Below are positions 45,288 through 55,300 of a DNA stretch of 64,000 nucleotides, piece after piece. Origin of the DNA: Chalara sp. BL73 (taxonomy: Eukaryota > Ascomycota > Leotiomycetes > Helotiales); the NCBI GenBank assembly GCA_918026815.1, contig CAKJVC010000153.1, forward strand, positions 212,849 through 276,848. The letters run 5' to 3'. The notes beneath the pieces are model-generated. The model was given only the letters and a program-made list of their open reading frames with translations. It had not been told where the DNA came from and did not search any database. Made by a program: the position numbers and the translations under genes. Position 1 is the stretch's first letter; every line of letters begins with the position of its first letter.

Positions 45288-46163
45288 CTAGTCCGGAGGA
45301 ATCCAAGACAACTCCTCCTCGCCAAATTGCCATTTGTCGCTTGCCCTATTCTCATCCAACCAATTGTAAATCTGATCCCAATTCCTACAAACATGGGCCA
45401 CATTAAATTGGTAGCTGCCGCCAGGGAAGTCTTCTCCAGCAATCGAAGTGTCACCGGCACACATGAGACTCTGACGGATATAGTCGAAGCAATGGTCCTG
45501 CAAATGGAGTCAGCCATTGTACGTACTCTCACCAAGAGCTCCCCGTACCATGTGTAAAGTATCGCGTGGCATGCTCTTCAACCCTAGAGCAAGGGCATCG
45601 TACTCGGCCATGATCGAGTATAGACAGTGGATTGAGTGAACAATCGCGGTGCCGTAGTATAATCCGCCTTTCGTCGGATCGGGCCACGTGATTGCCTTTG
45701 GCATGGCGCGATCTTTGGGGACGCTCTCGGGTACTCTCACGAAGCCCTGGCCCGCTGCTCTCTCTTACTATTAGCTCTGAGCGTATCCGTCAGTAAACCC
45801 GCAACACGTAACAGACTTACGTGGAACGAGCGTCTTCCAGTGCTCACGAGCCTCTCGCAGAGACTCGAGACTGCTGTGATTCGAGACGAAGTACGGTTGT
45901 GTGGTAAAGGTAACGAGGCGATGATCAATCTGTGGCACGTAGCCGGTGATGTCGCTGCTCAGGTCGAGCAGTTGTAGCTTCTCATGCGCGTGTCTTCGAA
46001 AGAGCAGGAAGGCAACTGCAAGCACGAGTATTATGTCGACGATGTAGAAGAAGGGAGATCGAGCAAATCGGGAGCGGTACGACAGTTTGCGGAGGGAATG
46101 TCCATCTTGTGGTGGCTGCTCCTCGTCTTCTTCGTTGAGTTGCGAGTACTCTGGTTGACCCAT
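45288..46163 (-). CDS. UstYa-family (DUF3328) protein 5, long UstYb-like form
   Basis: Exons 46163-45821, 45754-45549 and 45497-45288 give 252 aa. Intron 1 is 66 nt (GTAAGT...GCAG, phase 1). Intron 2 is 51 nt with an uncommon GTACGG donor; it is the only choice that keeps frame and it rebuilds TLHMDHCFDYIRQSLMC. TM at ~37-55 (FFYIVDIILVLAVAFLLF). Then HWKTLVPPGQGFVRVP, and the motif pair HSIHC (154-158) and HMDHC (182-186). The tail has CAGDTS and CRNWDQIYNWLDENRA. The PPGQGFVRV motif and C-terminal CRNWD arm mark the long canonical subtype that pairs with short forms in dikaritin clusters. It is divergent from the acyltransferase, sharing a 363-bp promoter. Confidence 0.92.
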
Positions 46164-46526
46164 GGTTGCAATGCTGTACAGCTTCAGGCGGCACAAGAAT
46201 CTCACTATACGAGAAGCTTAGATGATGGAAGTACGTTTTCCTTCTCTTCAAGCAAGCCCACATCAAAGACTCAATACTTTCCGGTCGATCACATACATTG
46301 AGTGAACTTGGACATTCTGCTTAGCGGGCGTTGTGGTGTGTCCTTCAGTCGATTGCTCGGAGGTCTCGCTTATGGGGTCCCGGAGCACTTCGTATGCACA
46401 CGGCGGCACTTCGCATGATACGCTGTTGTAGAGGTCCGCCACTTCAGAGGGGATCTAGTGGCCTAGAGTGTATACGTATCCAACCCAGTTAAGTCTGTCC
46501 CGACGAGAGGACTCTCTATTACAGTG
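46164..46526. promoter_or_regulatory. Divergent promoter of UstY protein 5 and acyltransferase-3
   Basis: 363 bp between opposite ATGs, which suggests co-regulation. It holds a direct repeat, GCACTTCGTATG (46385) and GCACTTCGCATGA (46406), 21 bp apart (two helical turns); the second is identical to 32406-32418 before the M3 peptidase. TCGATTGCTCGGAGG near 46350 has TCG/CGG half-sites. Binding by the local C6 factor is inference. Confidence 0.45.
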
Positions 46527-48068
46527 ATGGGTGCATCCAATATACGGAACCTAACAATGGATATGTTTGAGGTGTCGACTGAGCTTCCTGAGTCATGCGA
46601 GAAGATCGATAATGGTGTTGAGGAAGACATGCTCGAAAGCCCCAGGCAAATATCTTCAAGTGACTCCCTCCTCTCCCGATCACTGAGAGAAATGACGACT
46701 GTAACATGGCTGAAGCTTCTTCCGAGTCCTATCCATGGCCTCGTCTCCCCATCCGGTAAGCCAGAATTTGTACTGAGATCAACGGCATGGCTCGACGGTA
46801 TCCGTGGTTGTGCAGCCTTGGTGGTCTTCTTTGAGCACCTGAGCCTCTCAGCCCAAAACTCGCATTCTATGATCAGAGCATACGGCTCGCCTGGTGCTAC
46901 ATCATTGTGGCAATTGCCCATAATCCGCTTACTCTATGATGGAAGCCCCATGGTGCCCATTTTCTTCGTTACTTCTGGGTGCGCGTTATCCCTCAAACCC
47001 CTGTCGCATATCCACAATGGAGAATGGCAGGAGTTTGGGACGACGATCTCGAGCGCAACATTCCGAAGGGCATTCCGGCTCTTTCTTCCATGCACTGCCA
47101 TATCTTTCCTCGCCATGCTCTTCACGCAGATGGGTATCTATAGCCATCCATATCCATTCATAGATATGAAGGGCAGCCCGGTTCAGATCGACCGCCCACA
47201 GCAATTGCCGAACATTGCAGCACAATATGTAGATTGGCTGAATTGGGTAGCGACTCAGGTACTCTATTGCGAAGAGATCTTCCAGCCGCTCTCCGGAGCG
47301 ACAATATCGAACTACGGTTTTCAGCTCTGGACCATATCAACGGAATACTACTCGTCTATAGCCTTGTTCATTACCTTGGTGAGCCTCGCGCAATTGACAG
47401 TCTCGGGCCGGCAGGTCTGGGTCTTCTGCCTCTGTACCTTTGCGTTCTACTGTGATCGGTGGGACATTGCTTGCTTTTTGGCTGGGATTAGCATCACAGA
47501 GCTCTCCATACAAGCGAAAACCTCTAAAAGAGAATACCATGAAGATTTCAGCCTTCCTATAAACGTCCATGGCAAGTCCATCTCTTCATGGCTCCCGGCG
47601 CCGCGAGAATACGCGTTCGCGCTGCTCTTTGTTATAGGCCTCTTTATTGCATCCTATCCACCCAAGCAAGCCTCGGAGAACTTCATCTACTGGTCCTTCT
47701 CAGCGATTATCGACAGTGTAAGGTTTTGGGAATCCATCGGTGCGGTCTTCATCCTCTACTCTGCATCTCAACTCCGCTTCATACAAAGACTGCTCATGTC
47801 TGCAATCCCCAGATATCTCGGTAGGCTAAGCTATGGTATATATCTTACTCATGTGATCTTCCTTAATGCGCTTGGCTGGAGGATAGTTCCGTGGATATGG
47901 ATGATCACGGGTACTGAAGGATGGTGGCGCCGCCAAGGAGGTTTTGCCGTTGGGCTGATAATCTGTTTGATGCTATTAATTTGGATCGCAGACCTTTGGA
48001 CAAGAGCAGTCGATGAACCTTGTGTGAGGTTTGCGAAGTGGGTGGAGCAATGGACTACTTCGAAGTAG
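46527..48068 (+). CDS. Acyltransferase-3 family multi-pass membrane protein
   Basis: 513 aa, apparently intronless, start MGASNIRNLTMDMFEV; about ten TM helices after a ~85-residue cytosolic N-tail. Family landmarks: TAWLDGIRGCAALVVFFEHLS (the usual catalytic His sits in F-x-H and is here within FFEHLS), MVPIFFVTSGCALSLKPL, FQLWTISTEYYSSIALFI, and the late RYLGRLSYGIYLTHVIFLNAL. It resembles the protein at 6.7 kb but is clearly diverged and lacks its introns. Such proteins acylate sugars, sterols or secondary metabolites. Its position divergent to UstY protein 5 makes O- or N-acylation of the peptide product a reasonable guess. It is the last intact gene before the telomeric desert. Confidence 0.88.
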   Translation: MGASNIRNLTMDMFEVSTELPESCEKIDNGVEEDMLESPRQISSSDSLLSRSLREMTTVTWLKLLPSPIHGLVSPSGKPEFVLRSTAWLDGIRGCAALVVFFEHLSLSAQNSHSMIRAYGSPGATSLWQLPIIRLLYDGSPMVPIFFVTSGCALSLKPLSHIHNGEWQEFGTTISSATFRRAFRLFLPCTAISFLAMLFTQMGIYSHPYPFIDMKGSPVQIDRPQQLPNIAAQYVDWLNWVATQVLYCEEIFQPLSGATISNYGFQLWTISTEYYSSIALFITLVSLAQLTVSGRQVWVFCLCTFAFYCDRWDIACFLAGISITELSIQAKTSKREYHEDFSLPINVHGKSISSWLPAPREYAFALLFVIGLFIASYPPKQASENFIYWSFSAIIDSVRFWESIGAVFILYSASQLRFIQRLLMSAIPRYLGRLSYGIYLTHVIFLNALGWRIVPWIWMITGTEGWWRRQGGFAVGLIICLMLLIWIADLWTRAVDEPCVRFAKWVEQWTTSK

Positions 48069-49324
48069 ACGCGACTGGAAGGCACTCCAAAATTTATCTA
48101 TCAAATTGTGGAGGCGCAATTACTAAGTTCCTTATACTTCTGCCACTAAAGCGGTTTGACTGCTACTTTAATTTTCATACTTACCGAGTCTATGCTAGGC
48201 TTTTGTGAGGTATTCGGTGGTAGGCCATTTTGGATCACCCCCATTTGGATCACTTAAATAGGCGAGAATCAACTCCACGAAAATTAAAAATAATTAAATA
48301 ACTACTTAATCTCAATACAATCCAAAGTAGAATCAGACTTATTAAACTCTTTTTTATTATTCTTTATAGTTATAGCCTTTTGTGCAGCCAATTGCGCTTT
48401 TTTAATTTGTTTAATGTTTGTAAACTTCGAATTTAGACTAGTTTTAATTTTTATTCGTTTTTTTTAGTTTAGCTTTTTTTAATTAAACTTTAAAAACTGT
48501 ATTTTGTAATTTTGATTTGCTATAATACTTTTTTGGTTTTCGAAGTTTTTGTAATTTTGCGAAATAATAGTTTTTGTATTAAAACACTATTGTTTTAAAG
48601 TATTTGAAATTTAGCTACTTAAATTTTAATATCGATCAATTTTTAAAAAGTAGTAAAAACTACTTGTTAAAAATCGATTTGCGGGTTGTCATTAAAACTT
48701 TGCGTAGTTTGTAAAGTTTTTTTTTTTTTTTTGCATTGCTATTTTTTAAAAACAAAAAGCTTAAAAAAGGGTTAACTATCGATTTTAGCTATAAACTAGT
48801 TGCTTTTTATTTAGCTTTAATTATTTTAGCCGATAAAGCTTTTTTTTAACTATTTAATAACAAGCAAAAAAGTTTTGTTTTCAATTAAACTAAAAGTAGT
48901 TAAAAAGTTCAAATATCTAACTGTTATTTAATAATAACTTTTAAGCAACGAAAAAACTAATAAATCTAAAAATTGCAAAATATGTAATGTATATAATAGC
49001 AAAAAAGGCAAGTATATATTGTTTTAATAACAAAAATATATAAAATCAATAGTTTTATAATTGTCGTGTTTGTTTAAAATAAGTAATTTAAATTCGAAAA
49101 TATTAGTTTAAAAAATAAACACTTTTTTAGCTATTTTATTGCTGTAAAGTTTAAAGTTTAAGCATTTTCAGTAGTTGTAAATTGCTAATTTTTATATTGA
49201 TCGATATTCGAAAAAAAAAACTATTGTTGTTAAACTGACTTTTTTTTAAAAATAACTAATAAAAAAAAGCTTTGCCAGTAGCAGAAATACATTTAATAAA
49301 TGAAGTTTTTGTACCAATGTGGCG

Positions 49325-49645
49325 GGGAACATGCTGAAAAGCAAGAACAGCAACAGGATCTAGCACAAAACTTATAGGCATGGTAGCGGTGGCTGTAGCA
49401 TACTGGAGAGAGCACCGGCGAGCCTAAGCTCTATTTAATAGATAAACGTTAATAGCTTATAAAGGTGTAAAAATATAGAAAAGTGGAAAAGTGTGTTGTA
49501 TTAATGATAGTGCGCCTCTTTACCGGAAGCGCAGGTTATATACAACTCATGCTCCTCAGGTCACATGACTGACCACTTATGAGTATCACGTGACAGAGTG
49601 TGAAAGGAAAGAAAATCGTTTTCACCACATTTGTTCCTTCTTTTA
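49325..49645. repeat. Possible solo LTR fragment (Copia-like)
   Basis: A less AT-rich island with TTGTATTAATGATAGTGCG, then CCGGAAGCGCAGGTTATATA and CTCCTCAGGTCACATGACTG. This recalls Copia LTRs of ascomycetes (a TATATA box followed by the TCAGGTCACATGACTGACCAC block). No internal Copia sequence flanks it and the terminal TG...CA ends are not certain. Confidence 0.35.
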
Positions 49646-49647
49646 TA

Positions 49648-50012
49648 CGTGCTCGCCCCGAGCACTAGTTAGTTGAGGTTTGCGTTTAGTTAGATCGAGT
49701 TTTCTTCTTTTGATATTGCTTCATGAATTGTCGTCGCATCACGTGATTTATTTTTTACCTTCGAGAGTGAATATTAACTTGTTTGGCCAGTGATAAAATA
49801 TCGATTCCACCATATCATTTCTTTTTCATACGTGCTCGTTCTGAGCACTAGTTAGTAGAGGTTTGCGTTCAGTTAGATCGAGCTTCTTTCCTCTGATATT
49901 GCCTCATGAATTGTCGTTGCATCACGTGATTCACCTCCTACTTTCGAGAGTGAATATTAATTTGCCTGGTCAGCGATAAAATATCGATCCTACTATATCA
50001 CTTTTTTTCATT
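49648..50012 (+). repeat. 183-bp tandem duplication with palindromic start
   Basis: Two head-to-tail copies begin at 49648 and 49831 (period 183 bp), each starting CGTGCTCG...GAGCACTAGTTAGT. They share AGATCGAG, GATATTG, TCATGAATTGTCGT, GCATCACGTGATT, TTCGAGAGTGAATATTAA and GATAAAATATCGAT. Differences are nearly all transitions. The first copy's opening GTGCTCGCCCCGAGCAC is an inverted repeat that could form a hairpin, degraded in copy two. Confidence 0.85.
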
Positions 50013-52359
50013 TTTCTCCAATTTACAACTTTATAACAATAATAATAATAATTTGATTTTCAATAATCATGATTTTCTTCGAGCAATATTATAAGAATCT
50101 AATTTATTATTTGTATAATATTCAGCTGCTTGATTTTTTGCGAGAATCAATTGCTAACTGTTTATTTTTTAATAAACTTCTTTTTACAACTACTTTTTAT
50201 TCGAGCTTTTTATACAACTTTTTATTTGATTTTTTTATACTCGATTATATCGAGCATACAATTAAATCAAATAAGCTATTAGTATAAAAGAATTAAAAAG
50301 TATTTTTTTATTGCAACGCTTTTAATACGTTGTTGTTACGCAAATCGATTTTTCAATCGGTTTTTGTTTTTACTTTTAATTTACAATTTTTTCACAATTT
50401 TTTTTTTTATACTTAATTTTTTACTTTACACTTAATTTTTTATTTTATGTTTATTGTCGATACAAATCAAAGCTAAGTCGTTTTTTTTTTGACTTGTTTT
50501 TATTATTAACTAGTATTAAAAACAAAAATTATCGAGCAAAGTAAACTTCGCAACTACACAATTAAAAATAAAGTGAAGCGCTAGCAAAACTGCGCTAGCG
50601 AAGCTGTAACGCAAAAGCTATAAGTATGTTAAATTTTTTTTTTTTAATTTTTATTGCTAACTGTTGTTTGTAGCTTTTTAACTACTTTTAACAGTTATAC
50701 AATTAAAAATAAAGTTAAAGCTTAAACAAAACAACAAACAGTTATTTTTTTTTTTTTTTCGAACAATTTTCCGGATTTTATAATAAAATATTAAAGTGTA
50801 GTATTAAAGTAAGCGGTTTTTGTATTTATTAACGTTATATTTTTAATATTGCTATAGTGCTTTTTAAATTGTAGTAAATAAAGCAAAACTGAAGTATTAG
50901 CAAAGCTATAAATAAGTCGAATCGTTTTTTATAATTTTATTGCTAACTGTTACTTGTAGTTTTTTTTTAACTTTAACAATTATACAATTAAAAACAAAGT
51001 CAAAACTTAAGCAAAACAATAAATACAGTTACTTTTTTTTTATTTTTAAATTATATTTCGAATTAAAATGTTATTTAAAAATAAAGCAAAACAATAAAGT
51101 AACAAGTTTTTACAGTTTAACAATATTATAGTTTTAACGTTGCTATAACACTGCAAGTTATAGCGTTAAAAGCGTAAACTTAAAAAAACTTAACGAATTT
51201 AATTTTAGCGCGATTATTTGCAATTAAACTGTACCGATTAGTTTTAAAAACATATACGTTTTTGTTTATATTAACTTTTTTTTTTTTTCAAATACAGTTA
51301 TTATATAGTTTTCGAGTTTTTTCGCTGTTTTTTTAAGTCGAAAAATATTGCTAATATAAATTTTAATTTTCGAAAAACAATATTTGCTATTTTTATTGCA
51401 TTTTTTTGTTAAGCTATTTGTTTTTTTAATACAGCGATTTTTTATTTGTATTTTTACTAATTAACTATAAAAAAACTTTATTCGAAATAGTTTAACGCGT
51501 TATTATTAATAGTAGTATTAAAGTTGTTTAGCTTAAACGCTGCGCAATTGTTTTTTAGTTAATAAAATTTTTTACTTATAATTTACTTTATTTATTAAGT
51601 TTTAGTTGCTTTTAACAGCAAAAACGAAAATTTATTATTAAAAAACTTGTTTAATATATTTTATTTTAAACGAACTTTAAAATGTTTAATGTACTATGTT
51701 TTTTTATTACAATAAAGTTGAAATTTAAACTTTTGCACTATATATACTGTTTGTTTAAAATAGTAAAAACTGTTTGTTTATAAATTTTTAACTTTATTTC
51801 CGGAAAACAATAAACTAAGTCTAGTTTAAACTTGTTGTAGTTAAATATTTTCGAGCGTTATTAAATTTTTTTGTCGTTTTTTTTTTAGTTAATAGTGTTA
51901 CAAAATAAAAACTTTTAAAATCGAAATAAGCTTTTTTAAAATTAAAACTAAACTTATTAAAACTGTTAAATTTAAATTCGAATCGTAAATTATAAAAACA
52001 TTTTCGAGTTATTAAAGTATATTAAACTTGTTAAAAACTTGTAAAATTGTTTTAAAGTTTAAAGTTTTTTTTAAACTATTAATTTTTACAAGTTTAAAGT
52101 TAAATTAAATACTAAAAATAACTGTTTTAACGTTTTTTTTTTAAACTTTAAAAAGTTTGCTAAAAAACTGCATTTTGTTTAGTTTTTTTTTAAGAATTTT
52201 TTGTTTTTTTTTAAAGTAACTAAAAATCCTTTTATTTTTTTAGTTGTTTTAATTTTTTTTACTGTAGTTTTAAAAGTTTTTTTATAAATCTTTTGTAATT
52301 TTAAAATATATACAGTTTTAAAAGCTGTTTAACTTAATTAGCTTATTTAAAAATTAGGG

Positions 52360-55300
52360 GTCAATGAGTATTATATTTATGGCTATAACTACCGTACATA
52401 TTGAAGCAGCAGTTCCTAGTTTCAAAACGCAGCAGCACCACGCGAACCTTTAGGCGCTTACATCTTTATTTTACAGCTCCTTCCTAGAACTATCGGCGAT
52501 AAAAACTTGACCTAGGTCTCGCTTAACGCTACTTTAAGGGCTGGTGCTTTGCAAAGTAATCTAGTGACTAGAAGACCGTCCGATTTCTAGCTGGGATTAA
52601 ACTTTCAACGCTTTTTATTTTTCGCCTTAAAGAACCAGATCGCGAACCCGAATACCGTTATCTAAGTTACTACTTAGCTAAAGACTTTTCGCATAACTTA
52701 CGTTTTATTCAGTAAGATCGGTGTAGTAACCAGTTTAACCGAAACATTCTTAGCACTTTCCGCCGACATAGGTTCTTTTGTGTACAGTGAAGTTTCTCGT
52801 GATTTGTTAGCAGCCGTGTTTACTTTACGCTGTTTTTTCGCGCGCGTTTCCGAATTCAGCATGCAAGCAACTACTTTCCTGATTCGTTGGCTGCAGTAAC
52901 TTACTGCTTAAAGTTTTTTAGCTCTGTCAAGTTTATGCTACTTTCTTTTTTTCTATAATTAGCAAGTAGAAAAAAGCTTGACGTATCGTAGAAACTTATA
53001 CGTTTATAAACTGCAAAAGTTAACGACAGTAAATTCTGCTAATAAAAAAACTACTGACGGAATTAGCATTACGCCGTAATTCAGGACGATACACATTTTT
53101 TGTAATTCAAAATGCGAGTAGTTTAGCAGAACGTGTTTAAGTCTGTTCGAGTAAGTTTAGAGTTAAATTAAGTAAACATGCTATATGTTGCTTTCGGCCA
53201 AAAGCAATTGCTTTTGATAATATGTTTCATTCAACTTGGTGCTAATAGCAGTCAGGATTTCGGTAGCTTTTTTTAGCCGGCTTTTATTAAGCAGGTAATT
53301 AATATCGGTCGTTTTGAAGTTATTTAGCGAGAAATAAGCGAACATAGCTGTTTTGTCGGCTCGTTCTGCTTTAGAAAAGTAGACCGGATACGGTAAGTGC
53401 GAGCAGATTTTATAGGTTCGCCGGAATAGTTTTTTACAACGACAGTTTTTTTTTGCGCCGAACCGATTCTGCCGATACGAAAGCAGCATTTGTTGCGCCG
53501 GCACAAAAACAGTTAAACTGATGTTTGTTAAAAAAAGCTCCGGAGCTTTTTGAGACTCGATTAAAATAATTCGAGTTAGTTTCGTTTGCTGGGCTTTTTT
53601 TATAATTGTATTACGCTGTGCCGTTCGTAAAAAATTGTATAGTTGCGGTTTTACGTTTCGTTCGTTTAATGCCGTTTTTTTGAACTTATTAAAACTTCGG
53701 TTTTGTTTTAGCGCATTTGCAAACGGAAAGCAATGTGACTTGTGAACTGTGTTTAAAATAACTCGCAGCGAGTTTTCGCCTGCAAGTTTTTTTAATACGA
53801 ACTAGTATTAAGTTTTAAGCCGCTGAAATTTTTTCTGGAGCGATGTAAAGCCGAGCAGATTTGCGGTTACGTTCGTACATAACTGTAACTCGCTATTGAT
53901 TTATGCGATTAGTTTTTTTTACGGCTTAACTACTACTACAAATGCTTGTCGGTTTTCGCGAGTATTCTGTCGCTAGCTTTTTACTAGCGGAGCGCCGAAT
54001 TCGAACATAAAAACGAGATGTTAATAGTAAACCCGCAAACGGTTTGCTACTTTCTAGCTGCTAGACTTTATTATTAAAAAATTACACTACTGCACAGCTG
54101 CTTCGATTCGATTCGTTATATGTGCCGCGAAATTAATACTGTGAGCGGTGACCGGGAATTCCAAGTATTAGTAAGTATTAACTACGGGAATAAATTGATT
54201 TTGCAAAATCAGCACTGCCGATTCGGTACTGATTACGGCGCATTTCTTGACATTGAAATTTAGTTCGACTTGTTTTATTTAGTTTTCTGCCAGATCTAAC
54301 AGTCGTTGTGTTTCTCGAATCGTTTTAGTTAGAATTACTTTATTATCGGCGTAATACAGACAGTTCGGCAAGTCTGCCGTGCCGGCATTCAAAATGTACA
54401 GTAACTCGTTAATAAACATGTTGAATAGTAGCGGTAATTATAGTGATTTTTGGAAAATATCGCGTGTCCGCTAAAATAGTAGTAATACTGCATTATTAAC
54501 AATTATTTAAAACTAAACGTTTTTGAACATTAACGCTGCGATTAATCGTCGAATCGAGCTTAAGCACTTACGTTTAGCTAAGATCTGGTCGAGCTTTTAG
54601 TAGTTTACTATATCGAAGGCCGATTGCAAATCAAGAAAAATCGCGGTAGTTCGCACTCTAGTTGCTAGCATATAGTGCAGCACGGCGGCGTTTGTTACTA
54701 CGGAATAGCTTTCGCGGAAGCTTGCTTAAGCCGGGTGAACTTTGGCCTAGCTATACTTGTTAAACGTTTGCAGCAGCAGCTGTTTAAAGATTTTCCGGAA
54801 TATACAAATAATCGTAATAAGTCGAAAGTTTTTCGTATTACGTTTTTGTTTTACATTTTTATTTAGCAAATAAATCGTAGACCGGTTTTATGCTTTAAGG
54901 GTTTGCTTCGTTTGCGCACAACGGACGAACAGATTTTTTAGCAGCGGAATGAACTCGGTTTTTATTAAAGCTTTAAAAAGCCGGATGTGAATGCTATTAT
55001 ACTCGCAGCTCTTTTTTTTTGCTTGCAACATAATTTCCGCTTTAATTTTTTTCGCATTGAAAAATGCTACTTAACTTTTATAGCAGATTTGCTGGCCGGG
55101 AACTAAATCTGCGAATTGAATTTTCAGTTTTTTAGGACTTAAAGATTTTGGTGCTTAAAGTAAAAATTTCTTGCCGCTTTCTCGACTTTTAGGGTTTTGC
55201 GGTTTTACATTTACTAATGCAGCGTATTTCATTTAAAGAATGTTCAAGTTTTCTGTTATAGCATTTATAGCTTTTGCAGTAAAAAAAATCGGACTATTGT

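Larger units (their letters stand above)
48069..52355. other. Extremely AT-rich, gene-free subtelomeric DNA
   Basis: From about 48250 the sequence is dominated by A/T runs; no ORF above ~70 aa and no motif. Composition shifts sharply back at ~52360 where the LINE relic begins. Two islands of higher GC (49320-50010) are listed separately. The extent of C and G loss fits RIP over old repeats, but the original elements can no longer be read. Confidence 0.75.

Noticed and set aside
50069..50287. 72-aa ORF rich in Phe, Leu, Tyr
   Set aside because: It lies in DNA of very high A+T content where hydrophobic low-complexity ORFs arise by chance; similar cases at 59912-60567 and 61462-61653.
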